64,000 bases of DNA from Rhynchospora pubera. Taxonomy: Eukaryota; Streptophyta; Magnoliopsida; Poales; Cyperaceae. The translations under genes were made by a program, and so were the position numbers. Below, in pieces: positions 10,599 to 23,328 of this stretch (position 1 is its first letter; every line of letters starts with the position of its first letter). The notes beneath the pieces were generated by a model that had not been told where the DNA came from, did not search any database, and worked only from the letters and a program-made list of their open reading frames with translations. The DNA is taken from NCBI GenBank assembly GCA_028095005.1, contig CM051463.1, positions 79,899,002-79,963,001 of the forward strand, given 5' to 3'.

Positions 10599-11942
10599 AT
10601 GAAGATGTGAGTTCAGACTATTTCTCTCTCTTTCTTTTGTTTAGTTACATGCTACTGCTACATTATTTATTTTCCTTTTTTGGAGGAAGACCAATTTAAA
10701 TATCGTATTTATTAATTATTATAGTTTTAATTGTTTTGGTGTTATTTTTCAACCAATTCAAAATACTTCCAGTACCTAGAGACACTGATATTAGTTGCAG
10801 ATATGATGGAATTGTGCATAGAAGCGACCTTCTAATGGTCAAAGAAACATAAGGATTCTTTAATTATTGCAAAGGAATTTTATTAAAGTGGTATTGTTTA
10901 TTTCGGTTCTTAAACGTTTTTAGGTGCAGCTTTGTTATTTCTTATTGATTGAAATGCCTCAAATACCAACCCAATTGCTAGGTCTTCTTTGTTTCTAAAT
11001 GCCCTAATTACCCATTTTTTTTAGCAAATTGGAAATTTAATACAAAAGTTTGGTAGAGAATGAAGAGATTGATATGATATATGCTCTTATTTCTCATATA
11101 TGTTACTTTACTTTTAACATGGGAAATTTGTTATATTAAGAACTTCTGAGCTGAAAAAAATATTTCCTTGTTTTTGTCAGAGAGAAGGCAAATGTGGGCA
11201 ACTTAACAAATTTTGAGGTATTTGATTTCTTAAGGACTAGAGGGGCTACATCTGATCCAATGGGTTGCATTGGTTCTGTCTCTCCTTCAGAGTGCAAGGT
11301 ATCTCTTTTTCAGACTTTGTACCAGTCAGTTCTTCCAGCTAGTTGCTGCTGTACCAGTATAAACTGGGTACATTGGGCCACTTAATTGTGTACTGGAATT
11401 TATCATTATGACCCAGATTTTATGTTTATTTTTATTGTTATTTTGAACAACAAATCATTTGTAAGTTAAGGAATCATGATAAATATTTCCAACCTTGATT
11501 CTTTTACGTCTAGGTTTTTGAGTACCTGAGTGGATCTCCAGCATGCATGCAGACACGAGAATCAGTGAATGAATTTTTGATAAAAGCTGACAAATTCAAG
11601 TTCATCACTTCTTTTGAGAAATTGAATATAGTTAATTCGACACCTACGGTTATGCCAGCACTCTATGCGGTACTCATCCTTTCTTTTGCTGCTATACTAG
11701 TATAAATGGGCATTTTACAGGGTTTATTAGAGAATATTTCAGTTTGCCTTTCTAAATACTATATAAAACGAGCCTCTGAACATTGACAGACTATAAAAGA
11801 TTGTGATAAGAGGATTGCTAAGGAAGAGGAGCAGATTGCAAAAGAAAATCAATTGGAGGAAGATCAACTGCAGGAGTTGCTAGAATTAGTGAAAGAGATT
11901 TTCCCGCAACCTGCTGAGGAGCAAGAGGAGCTGTCACAATAA
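10599..11942 (+). CDS. RPC9: DNA-directed RNA polymerase III subunit RPC9 (CRCP/Rpc17 homologue)
   Basis: Four coding exons (10599-10606, 11181-11298, 11514-11669, 11790-11942) join with GT-AG borders to 144 residues. The N-terminus MKIEKANVGNLTNFEVFDFL followed by RTRGATSDP is the hallmark of RPC9. The middle segment ESVNEFLIKADKFKFITSFE and KLNIVNSTPTVMPALY matches the HRDC-like/RPB4 fold, and the C-terminus is acidic and coiled (KEEEQIAKENQLEEDQLQEL). RPC9 pairs with RPC8 to form the stalk of RNA polymerase III, used in initiation on tRNA and 5S rRNA genes. The first coding exon is only eight bases. A leader intron seems likely, with a CT-rich leader at 10380-10490, a donor near 10490 and an acceptor ending at 10572. 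The length is normal and no damage is seen. Confidence 0.93.
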
Positions 11943-13055
11943 ATTAAAACCAGTTACGTATGTCCAATGTCTATGTGAATTAGATAGATGCTCACTAATT
12001 TGGGGATTCGAAAAGAAAATTTTAACATAATATTTATAAATATGATTTGAGAGCATACAGAGGTGAGAGGTAGCTAATTGAGTCATTTTCCTTTTCTTGA
12101 AACTCTTCTGGCTCAATTTTAAGCCAAAAAAAAAAAAAATAATGTACCTCTTCTAATGAAAAAGAAAAAGGGATTTATTAATAAAATGTTCAGAGTCGTT
12201 TGAAAAATCATGTTTGCTCGTAATTTTTCAGATTTAATGAATTGTCAAAAATATGTGTATTTTTTAAAGCAAAAATATAGTATATGTGAGTCTATGTAGC
12301 TAGGCTGCCAGTGCTATACGAACTAAGCATGACCACACCATCCGTTGACTAATCGCGTTGGAAAACTACAATCTCAAACCTATTTATTAAGAAAGAATGT
12401 AGTAATTCTCATAGAACCATGCAGAAAGTAAATTTATTAGTTCCCCCCCCCCCCTGCAGTACAGCTATTAGCGACGTGGTTTTTCTCCTGCAGTTATCAA
12501 ATCAAAGATCTGTCAAAACTTCTCGCTGCCATGTGAGACGAACTGGACTACTCTGGCATTATTGTTTTTGAGGTTTTGACAGTGCCCTTACCAACTCACT
12601 AATAACTGTACTGTAGGGAAAAAAACCAATAAATATACTAGCATTGACCAAGCCAACCAAACAACTAGAGCTTATCCATTAACGAATATGTATATTTTTT
12701 GAATGCGAACTGTATAAATTAATTGAATATCTAAATAGGTTTTAAAATTAGAAACTTTGACTTTTGATATGCATGCAATTATTATTTAACAAATGATTTA
12801 AAATTAGGTAAATTCCATATTATTATTAGAGGAGGTTATAGTGGCATCAAATGTCTTAACTTCATATTTTATTCATATTAAGAAAAAATCAAAGGTTGAT
12901 TTCGTATTGTACTCAATCTAAAGGCAAAGAAACATATGAAATTAAACTATCATAGTTATCAAGATTTGTTTATTTTTCTTTTCTATTGATTATGTATCAA
13001 ATGAACTTCAAATTTTACAAAAAATATATGACAACACACTACTCATTTCATTAAA
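11943..13055. other. RPC9 3' flank and intergenic DNA
   Basis: Holds the RPC9 3' UTR, an A-run near 12127-12140, a C-run at about 12442-12453, and AT-rich sequence. The C-run is a likely assembly-error site. I see no gene or bounded transposon. Confidence 0.6.
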
Positions 13056-13060
13056 TCAAA

Positions 13061-14520
13061 TGATCGGAGGTGAAACCTAAGTCAAATTAAACCTCAAATC
13101 TAATCTATTGCAGCGTAGCTTGAGGGTCGAATCCACATGGACGGTTATTCTAAACTATAGACTTTAAGTAATTTAGTTCAATTAATCTAGGGGTAAACAA
13201 GTCAAAGATTGATTAAGTGGTTAAAAGGATTGAATTTAAACTAAATGAATTAATACTAAACTCTAATTAATCTCTAAATTACTCTAAAATTTAGGAAAAG
13301 ATCTAAACTCGAATTAAGGACTTAAACTAGGGTTAATTGATCGGGTTCCACTTCCAGGCACTATCCTGGCGGGTCGCCAGAACAGTACGATAATTCAGTT
13401 TAATTAGTTTCTAAGTTCTCTAAGTTCAGGTTTTTGGCTTAAACTCTAGTCCAAATACTAACTCTCCTTCTTGATTTGGTATTACTAAATTTTAACCTCT
13501 AAACCTCCCTAAAACCTAAGTTTCAACTCTCGTTCCTTGGCTTAAGTTTTAGGGTTTGCTTTAACTATTCGGTAGAATATCCTAAATCTCTCGATCTTAG
13601 GAGGGAATAAACCTCTCGGCTAAGTTTCGGTTTCACCTTTTGGGTATACTAACTATCCTATGGTATGGAAATACAAATTGTTTTGAGATTAGGGTTCTAT
13701 TTGCTTATCTACGAGGTCAGGCCTAACCAAGTGAGCAAACCTTCAAATCAATTCAATTCACATCTCAATTTCAGCAAATAAACTTAAGTAAAGCAAAACA
13801 ACTTAGAAAAATTGGAAAACTAAATTAAACTTCATTAATCTACCAAGTCATGGTTCCCTACAATTGCCCCTAAACTAAACTACTCACTACAAGTCATACT
13901 AAACATAAAGACAACAGGTTTTAACAGACTAAACATCAAAAGATAAAAAATAGAGAAAGTTTACAAGAAGAAACAACAGCAAACAACTCTCAGCTTGTCT
14001 TCTGGCGGGTCGACAGGAATCCTGGCGGGGTCGACGGGAGGCACCTGGGGAAATTTCTGCTATCTTTTCTCGATTTCCTTCTCTCAAAACTGAATTTTCT
14101 CTTTCTGGTGCTCTTCCTATGTTTAAATAGCTTTCAAAGATGGTTTCCATAGGTGGAGATCATGTCTGGTTCGTCCAAAAATAGAGAAAGTGCTCTGCCA
14201 GAAATATCTCTCCAAATTGGGCAGGTCGGTTTGTGTCTGGCGGGGTCGACAGGATCCTGGCGGGGTCGCCAGAACAGGGGCCTTGTCTGGTTTGACCCTG
14301 TTCTTTTGCTCCATTCGCTTGGATATTGACTTGCTCCGTTTGAACTCTGCCTAGGGCCCAATTTTGCACCAAATCTTCATTGAACCTAAAATTAAACAAG
14401 GGCAAATAGCAGTACCATATTTCTAACCTAAATTGCATTATAATCTAACTAAAACACAAACATTTAATTGAAATTAAGGCCTAAAAGGGTTGAATATTTC
14501 TATGTGAAACCCGCCTATCA
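13061..14520 (-). mobile_element. Solo LTR of a Ty3/gypsy-like element (1,460 bp)
   Basis: On the minus strand the sequence starts TGATAGGCGGGTTTCAC and ends CACCTCCGATCA (TG...CA). It is flanked by the 5-bp direct repeat TCAAA (13056-13060 and 14521-14525). There is no internal domain, so it is a solo LTR left by LTR-LTR recombination. It contains several copies of a CTGGCGGGTCGCCAG-like palindromic motif (13367, 14003, 14025, 14239, 14256). On the minus strand a CTATTTAAAC TATA-like box lies near 14125-14135. The 3' part of a related LTR lies at 1501-2303. Confidence 0.9.
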
Positions 14521-14661
14521 TCAAACAAGAACAATGGATTTTACTCAAAATTTGAATTTTAAATTTTAATAAAAAATAAAATGTCATGGGGGTTTGATGA
14601 CATAAAAATTGGTGGCATTGGAATCTCCATTCATTATAAATACTAGACTATATTATTTCAA

Positions 14662-15029
14662 GAGTAATGCTAGAGTCAAATGTGTTTGACACTTGGCCCA
14701 TCAAACACGATCAAATTTCAATTTTCGAGATTGGCACGGTTGATCCGAACCGCTTAATTTGTTCTCCATAATGAAATATCCTTGGAGATCATATTTTATA
14801 TATTTTTATTTTTTTTACTATTTATTTTAGATTTTAGAAGATCTTCAATTTAATTAATTTTAGACCCTTCAATTTAAAAATTCTGAAAAAAATAAAAAAT
14901 TTGGTTTATAAGAATATTTCAATATGAAGATCATATTGAGCAGTTTGAATCAGTAATTTAATTTGAAATTTTAATAGTTGAGTTTAGTATCGTGTTTGAG
15001 GTCAAACGTGTTTGATTCTAGCATTACTC
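14662..15029. mobile_element. Mutator-type MITE (368 bp)
   Basis: The terminal inverted repeats are about 28 bp: GAGTAATGCTAGAGTCAAA at the left and GATTCTAGCATTACTC at the right. The flanks are 9-bp direct repeats with one mismatch (TTATTTCAA at 14653-14661, TTATTTTAA at 15030-15038). The 9-bp TSD is the signature of Mutator-like elements. The AT-rich core has no coding capacity and resembles the cores at 31090 and 43976. Confidence 0.88.
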
Positions 15030-15038
15030 TTATTTTAA

Positions 15039-16296
15039 CTCTAAATCACTATGCCATACTAAATGCATTTTATTGGTAATAAAATCATACCTAATTATAA
15101 AATTTTCCTACCTTTTTCTACTAAATTTTATATATTTGTTTTGAAATAATTTATTCTATATATAAAAAAAAAGACTATAACTAGCAACCTCTATTTAATT
15201 TAAGGATACGGATCATTATCTCTAAGATAGTTTGTTAAAGGGAAAAGTTAACGGCGCTTATTATCTATAATTCTATAATACTTATAAAGACATGGACCGT
15301 AGAGATGTTACAAGTTAGGTCTAGCGTGTAACAAGTGTTTGTATCGTTCGATCGATTTGATATGTGGTTAGATATTAATTGCCATATGAAATAACAATAT
15401 ATTTTGATTTTCTGTCTAATAAAAAATAAATTAAATAACATATCTATTTATATCGATGTTAGATTAAACAATATATTTTTATTATCTAATATTATTTTAT
15501 TTTTTATTTGCCCACATATGAGGCCATCTCAAGCTAGTCAATGTAAAATGTTCTAGCGAGATACGTTGAGCGGAGAGAGTATAGTCCTTGGGATTCAGTT
15601 ATAGTCTCACATACCTTTTACTTTTTTTTTTCAATTTATTGATTCCGTCGAACAAGAAAGAGTTCAAACGTTTTCCCTCTGACGTATTTTCTGAGTTTTG
15701 ATTGTGCAAATTTTTAAAACATTACTCCGAAAAGAAATATTGTTATAAAAAAAATGGCAAATTTTGGTGTGGAACTGTGGACTAATTTTCGTAATCAGAC
15801 TTGAATTCAGATCATTCATTTAAAATCATAAAAAACAATGATAAATGATCATAATTACGTCCCGATTTAACACTAAATTGTGCGATATCAGGATTTGGAA
15901 CCCCCAACAAAAAAGTAAAAACATATTCAATTGGCAACTCCAATTAAAAGTGGTGTACAAGTACAAGTCATCATTGATATGGATAATTAGTGCGTCTATT
16001 TTAAAATCGCACAAAAGTACAAAACAAAGTTAGATAAGCAGTCCCAGTCCCGTTTCAAAGGCGCGGCGATAACAGCCAATGATACGCATTGAACCCTTGG
16101 TCCGATTCGATGTCGTGACGTGGACGCCGTTAACCTACTAAAACTTAAAATAATCCAAACCCATTCGATCTCATCCGTCAAATACTAATCAGACGGTTCA
16201 GATAGCGCTTAACCATTGTAGTATATTTGACCGTCAGTCAAGTCAACTAGGCAGAGATCCGTGCGGGTTTCTTTGTTTTCTTCATAGACCAACTCC
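15039..16296. other. Intergenic and upstream region of the prolyl aminopeptidase-like gene
   Basis: AT-rich to about 16000, then GC-rises toward the gene start. No gene, bounded transposon or clear TATA box was recognised. The last ~250 bp probably contain the promoter and 5' UTR of the gene at 16297. Confidence 0.5.
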
Positions 16297-19200
16297 ATGC
16301 GCGCTCTTATAGTTACAGGTACAGGTACACCTCTACTTAATCCATTTCTCCGCTTTACCATCCGCCTCACCGCGAAGCACCGCACCTACAGTCCGCGCGC
16401 CGCAATGGCATCATCTCCCGCTGCTCCAGTCTCGGATCTGCACACCATCGGTGAGTGGTACTCCGTGCCCGACCTCAGACTCCGAGACCATCGCTTCAGA
16501 GTTCCCTTAGATTACTCCGCCAGAGAAACCACCATCTCCGTTTTCGCGCGCGAGGTCGTCGGAGGTAATTCCTTTCGCAGTTTCATTTGATTATTGCATT
16601 CCAGTTCGCCCTTTCGTTTGATCGTGTGTTTTGTGTTGTGGTGGATTTGGATAGTTGGCAAGGAAGAGCATGCATTGCCATACTTGCTTTTTCTGCAAGG
16701 TGGGCCAGGGTTTGAAAGCCCGCGACCCGCAGAAGCCAGTGGCTGGATTAAGAAAGCTTGTGAAGGTTACCGTGTTATTTTACTTGATCAGGTACATTAC
16801 ATATAGTAGTTTCTTAACTGTTTGGTTTGGTCCCACATACACTATCATTACATTGTTTTTGTTTTATGATAAGTTTCACAAATTAAGATAGTTGTCCTTG
16901 TCCAGTCAAATTGGATCAACGAATGCTTAATTGAACAATTAGAGCCGAAATACCCGTGACATGATGAAGTTTTTGACTCAAACAAGTTATATGCCTCTAG
17001 GTCTTGTCCAGCCACTCTGACTGGATAAGAAGAGTTAAATGGTACACTGGCCAAATTGAATGGCAGTATCTATTGTTTACTTTTACGTGTATATCTGCCA
17101 ATTTTGGTTAATTATATAATTTATTATCTCTGTCTATTAGAGAGGAACCGGTTTGTCAACTCCTTTGACGGTATCATCCCTATCCCAATTTGACACTCCG
17201 AAAAAGACAGTAGAATATCTTAAGAATTTTCGTGCGGACAACATTGTTAGAGATGCGGAGTTTATTCGTGAGTGTCTGGATGCCTGGCCTTGGACTGTGC
17301 TAGGGCAAGTATGCCTTTTCTCTCTATTTTCATTTAAATTTAATTTCTTTTTTCTGTTTGAGAATTGGGCATTTTTTTTTGTTCAATTCTGGTACTGCTA
17401 AACATTAAGCTCAGAACAAATCTCTAAGATTGGTACTTTTTCTGTGATAACTCCACTAGTAAGGTTTGGTACCAAATGATGCCTGCTAACTTTAGAATTT
17501 CCAGTCTGCCAGCTTGCGTGGGTGGTACTGCTGAAACCTAAAATCAATAAAAAAGATGGGTCCAAAGAATCTACAAATCACAAGAGAGGACACCGGTACA
17601 TAAGAAAAAGGCGCAAATCCCTTACACGATCCATAAATTGCATAAAAGCTCCTTGACTATTAAACATTGCTAAAAAAAAGCTCCTTGTGTTTAGAAAATT
17701 TTAAATCAGCTTTTGCTAAGTGATAGAAGGTTTATGCTTTGGGGGGTGAATCACAGTATGTGTTATCACTTAATGGCAACAGATTTTTACATTATACAAG
17801 AGAAATTTGGCATTTTGTTTTAAGGTTGTGCAACTTCCAGAGTACTGTAAACTACAGCTTCTGTTGTGCATATATTGATAATAGTTTACAGGTTTATGTT
17901 CTTCTCTCTGTTGCTCCTTTTACATTTTTTTAGAGCTATGGTGGGTTTTGTGCTGTTACCTATTTAAGTTTCTTCCCACAAGGCCTGAAGCATGTCCTTT
18001 TGACCGGAGGGTTACCACCAATAGGACGAGGGTGCACTGCGGACTCGGTCTACAGAGCTTGCTTTGAACAAGTGGTTAGCCAGAATGAGAAGTACTATAA
18101 GCGATTTCCTCAAGATATTGAAGTTGTTCATGAGTTAGTGAAATATTTGAGTGAATCTGAAGGTGGAGGGGTTAGTACTTCAACACTCCGTAACAACTAC
18201 ATTGATTTAAGAGACTGATTTTTTGTGATGTCCAATAGTAACTTTATGTTCTGCATCAGTGGCATAATGCGCTCTTATAATTGAACAAACTGACAGCTTT
18301 AATTTTCCCATAACAGCAATAACAACCATGCTTGTATTATCAGTCTTCATTATGCCTATACCACAGATTTAAATTTCTAGGTCTGCAATAACTCTTTTAT
18401 AATTGTAAATTGCAACTATAAATTCACATGAAACCTGATTGCATTGTACCGTCCATGTTATATAGTAGAGAGAAACGACACATATAATAAGTTAAAAAAA
18501 ATGTAATTTTCTCTTTTTCTGTAGGTGCCTCTTCCATCAGGAGGCATTTTGTCACCAAAGGGGTTGCAATGCCTTGGATTGGTTGGCTTAGGCTCTGGTG
18601 GAGGATTTGAAAGGCTTCATTTTATGTAAGAGACAACAGTGCTCTTCCTGTTTCTTTTATTCCTACTAATTTGTATATTATGGGACTGAATAAAATGAAT
18701 CCATTACAGGCTTGAGCGGATATGGGATCCTATACTTGTGCCTGGTGCAAAGAAGAAAATAAGTTATTCTTTCTTGAAAGCTGTAAGATACCTGTTTTCT
18801 TTTAGTGTTTTAATTGGGCCTTGGGGTCAACTTTAATCCCCCCTTGAAACTTTGAGAACTCTAGGGAACAGCATAGATTAATATAAGTTGGATTCTGGTG
18901 TTAATACAGTACATATATCCCCTGGAATTAGCAAAATATTAATTGAAAAGCCCTAACAAATAACCAATGTCATAAGAAGAACATTCTCCTGCCACAATGC
19001 CTCTATTAATATTTATAATCTATATATCAAATAATACTTTAATTTTCAAATCCATTTGAAATTGTTGATAACAATTATCAAGATAAGCATTGTCAACTGA
19101 TCCCTTCCCATTGTAGATAACAAAAGAGTTTAGCGTTTAATTATCCTCGCAGGTAACTTATCTTTTAACTTCTTTTGTAGTTTGAGAGCTGGATGGAGTT

Positions 19201-20367
19201 CGATTCCAATCCTTTGTATGCAGTTTTACATGAATCTATATACTGCCAGGTTCATATATCAGCCTTTTTTTATAACATATAGTATGTGTTTCTTTTGTAT
19301 CAAAAGACATGATCTATGATATTCTTTTTTCAAAAGGGTGCATCATCCAAGTGGTCGGCTCATAAGGTTAGAAGTGAACCACAATATGAGAGCTTGTTTG
19401 ACCCTTTTAGAGCAGTAAAGGAAAACCGGCCTGTATATTTCACGGGAGAGGTAATAAAGCAATAAGCATTTGTTTTAGATTTTGCTATTTACTGGTTCAA
19501 AACCTTTTGTAGCTCTAATTCTTTGTTTGATATATTTTATAGAAGATAAGAAGGGTTTATCTTTGCGAAATAACTCCCAGTACTTCCTGTCATTATCATT
19601 TAGTACAACCAATTGTGGCATTTGTAAACAAGTTAAAAATAAACTTTCAGTCAAGCAGAAATGACTGATTAAATAAGAGTGATCTATGTAATTGATCAAC
19701 ATTGAAGATTATTTTGCCTAGTTTAATTCTGGCTTATTCAGTAATAAAAATAGCCTATTTTTAGGGAATGTACCATAGCAAACAAAAGCAACTGATTAAA
19801 TGCAAGTATCTTATAGTTGGTGGATCTTAATCTGAATTTGAGAAATGCTGGATGTCGTTTCTTAACAAGCCTCACTAAGACCTCAAAATTACTTGCCATG
19901 ATATTAAGTGCAGATGATATTTCCTTGGATGTTTGATGAAATATCTGCACTGAGACCGTTGAAGGAAGTGGCTCATATGTTAAGTGAGGTAGAGGAGTGG
20001 CCTCCATTGTATGATATCAATGCCCTAAATAATAACCAGGTACTTGTGAACTGCCTTATTCTTCTTTAACATGGTCTTAATATCCTTTATAATTGGCTAA
20101 ATTTGATGTTTCCTTTTGCATTATTCAAATACTACTTTACGCAATTGGGTAAAAATTTTTCATTTTTCTCAGGTTCCAGTTGCAGCTGCAGTTTATTATG
20201 AGGACATGTATGTAAACTTCAAATTGGCTATGGAGACTGCCTCAAAAATAGCAGGAATTAGGTTATGGGTGACTAACGAGTACATGCATTCCGGCCTTAG
20301 AGACAGTGGGTCGCATGTTTTTGATCAGTTAATGTCAATGCTTCATGGTAGGAAGCCTCAAATTTAG
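16297..20367 (+). CDS. Prolyl aminopeptidase-like alpha/beta hydrolase (peptidase family S33)
   Basis: Ten exons (16297-16564, 16655-16791, 17141-17308, 17934-18170, 18525-18625, 18710-18782, 19181-19249, 19337-19450, 19914-20039, 20173-20367), all GT-AG, give 495 residues. The fold is marked by LLFLQGGPGFESPRP (oxyanion region, ~101-115), LLDQRGTGLS, and the nucleophile elbow GQSYGG with Ser192. The likely acid and base are Asp442 in VYYEDMY and His470 in NEYMHSGLRD. Family S33 prolyl aminopeptidases release N-terminal proline from peptides. The first ~36 residues are basic and rich in Ser/Thr and may be an organelle transit peptide; an in-frame Met at 16405 would give a form without it. The gene ends 461 bp from the stop codon of the convergent GDSL gene. 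No disruption is seen. Catalytic assignments are by family analogy. Confidence 0.92.
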
Positions 20368-20828
20368 GATTCATTTCAGAAGTTTTTTTTTATTTAAGAA
20401 AAAATAAGACTAGGAATGACAACTGATTTTGCTCATTTAAGCTGCTATTAGTGTAGATAATGGTATTTAACGAAATCACATGACAATTGCACATCAGGTT
20501 TTTGGTGCCTGTATTATAAATGAAAGTTTCCTGTGAACTAAAATTATTTTATGTACTAAAAATAAGAAAAATAAAATAACGTGGAGGTTATTTAATGCTT
20601 TTGCACTATGTAAAAGATGTGACCTCTGTGTGTGCAGTAATTGATTTTGGTCACTTCTGAACCAAAAATATAGTTTCTGCTGCTTCAAATAGAGTTTATT
20701 TGACGGAAGAAAAGAAAATTACTGAACATTAGCTCATTTTATTCACCGAAGCTGATGGTACTAACTAAAGCCAATTCCTTATTAAAATGAACAAAAAAGT
20801 GCAGATGCATAAGCATAACAATGATAAC

Positions 20829-23328
20829 TTATCCAATGGGTTGCAAGTCACAAAAGTTAGAAAAATTGAAAGCAGGACGGGAGCGGGATCCGTCGAGCAG
20901 AGCCCAGGTAACATATTTGTTTGCTGCCTCTGTTGGATGGATTCCATCCCAGCTGATGTAGTTCTGTGGATCCACACAGGCAGTTGCCGTGACATTTTGG
21001 CCTTTGATCACCTTGCTGTCACCGCAGTATACAGCTGGGTTGTAATTGTGTATCCCACCACCGTACCCACAGCATGCTTTTGTACTATAAAAAAAACCTA
21101 GTGTTTGAAAAAATAACTTTTAGTGTTCTTCTTATGATCATCTAATTGCTGAGTTTTCTGGTATATTTGCAAACAAATTGAATCTCTCAAATAATCCTAT
21201 TGGTTTCTCGTTTTGTACTATACTTTTCTTGGCTAAAGCATCATGTTCAGACCTTCATGTAAGCACATTAGTTTGTGAGGTCTAAATTACTAACAATAAT
21301 AAGCGCAAATGAATTTTTTTAACAAATTGAGATATGGTTTGGTACCTTGAACTACAATGATTATTGAAACTAACCGTGTGTTTTTGGATGCTGGAATAAT
21401 CCAAGCAAAACTGCATACTTGTCAAAATAAACAACATTTGCCCCGGGAACAATGCCTCGAATCTTATTCAGGGATCGAAGCAACAATTTGTTATAGTACT
21501 CAACTGCTTTATTGTACGATACCATGCATCCATACAGGTCCACATCCCATGCATTATGTGGTAATTGCCTAAGAAATGCTGGGTAGCACCCGATTGGTGC
21601 AAGGTTGAATACAACAAAGTTTCTAGCCCCCAAGTCATATAGCTCCTGGAAGGTGTTTTACATTAGTTGTTTTTCTCTGAATAGCAAAAAGAAACCATAG
21701 AGATTTGATAATTTCCCATAATTTTCTTATTGTGCTTATCAGGGACATGAAATGATACTGCTCAGTAAATAACAAAACAGGCTCAGTAAGGAAGTAATAT
21801 CCAGGGGTAATTGAGACAACAATATTTCTAGATTTCGATTCATTGCAATAATAAAAACAATGGAATATGTAAACGAGTTAGCCCTTTAAAAATAATCCAA
21901 TGAAGCTTTCTATTTGTCAGTTTTCTATGTGTAAGTAAGAGTGTAAACCTTGTTGCAAACAACAATGAGAACTTGTCTTTCTTCTCACCTTCACGGTCCA
22001 AGAAATCTGGTTGACAACTGATGGGAGATATCGAATTACGCCAGCAACTCCTATGGATTTCAGATTGGAAGTGAAGTCATTCTGACCTATATCAATCGTG
22101 TACAATGCGTGTGCAAAATTGTCGGGAGAAGGAAGAGGAAGCCCTGCAAATTTTATTGGTTTTTCAGTAGGTTACCAGTATTTGAATTTTGGATAATTTA
22201 TCAAGTTATTCTTTGTCAGTTAACCAGAAGCTATTACACCAAGGACAATTATTTTGTTTTTTCCCTTTCAATGAAAAGGAAATAGCAGTATGCCAAGATA
22301 GATACCACTCTGATTGAGGCTAAGAGATCTGGCTTGCAATTCTTTCATTTGATTAAGCTGGATTCCCAAGGAAAATGGGCTTATTCCTGACACAAAAAGT
22401 GATGTTTTGGGTAGTAAAACAGTTGATGCAAGCGTCGCAAAATTAGCCCCATGCCTGAAATCAGACCCAATTGACTGAAGATATGGGCTCAGGAAAGGCA
22501 GCCCAAGAGCCTGAGCTGCATGACATAGAAAAAAAAAAAAACAAATAATAAATGAACGGGTGACTAAATGGATAGTTAATTAATAAAAAAAAAACAAACA
22601 AAAGTTTGAACAAAGAATGACGCACTCAAGTTCTGAATTAATTTGCCACTTTCTCTTTCAATAGAAGAGTCCAAAAGAAGTTAATTGTGTTGAACCTAAC
22701 ATTCCGCTTACTCGTTGTATTCCATTTCAGCTCATGGTAAAAGGAAGAAAAGTATCCAAAAAAATTAAAAAAAAAACATTTCCTTAGTCCTTGTTCCTTC
22801 TAGATATTCATCTGGCACATAGCTTATGCTTATCGCCAAATTTTAACATACAGTGCATTAAATAAAAAAAGAATAAAACAAATAATAAATGACAGGCCGT
22901 AATGGAAAAATAAACACGACAGAAATAACAAGGTAAAAAAAAAAAGTAGTAGCTCTGGTGATATATTAGTGTCCAGTCGCATCAAATTTCACATATCACC
23001 ACTTTACATGACAAATGACATGTGCTCGATCAAATAAAAATTAAATTTACCCAAAAAAAAAAAAAACATAAACACAAATTCAGTCCACATTACCTAGTAA
23101 ATCAATGACAAGCCGTCCGTCTGAGGCTCGACCAGAAGGACGATGGAAGTAGGTCACGCCGAAGGGCCCACGCTGAGCCGGGAAAGCAGCCCAGAAGCCG
23201 CCTGTGTCAGAATTCGAGTCGCCGAAGTTGAATATTGCAGGGAAGGCACATTTAGCCTTCACTCCATGATTTGGTGAACTGATCAAGGAGACCAAGATGA
23301 GTAGGAGTTGGAAGGAGAAAGTTTTCAT
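20829..23328 (-). CDS. Secreted GDSL esterase/lipase (SGNH hydrolase)
   Basis: Five minus-strand exons (23328-23094, 22515-22306, 22143-21989, 21645-21375, 21097-20829) join in frame to 379 residues, a normal length. The N-terminus has a signal peptide, with a hydrophobic FQLLLILVSLISS core and cleavage around residues 24-27, so secretion or the cell wall is expected. Block I is FNFGDSNSDTGG with nucleophile Ser38. Block II is FRHGANFAT with oxyanion residues Gly101 and Asn103. Block III is IDIGQNDF with Asn170. Block V is DGIHPTEAAN with Asp341 and His344. The motif TKACCGYGGG, typical of the plant family, follows the last junction. That junction requires the CACTAG|GTTTTT acceptor; a nearer AG is out of frame. 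The substrate cannot be deduced; family members act on acyl esters, including cell-wall acetyl groups. Confidence 0.92.
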
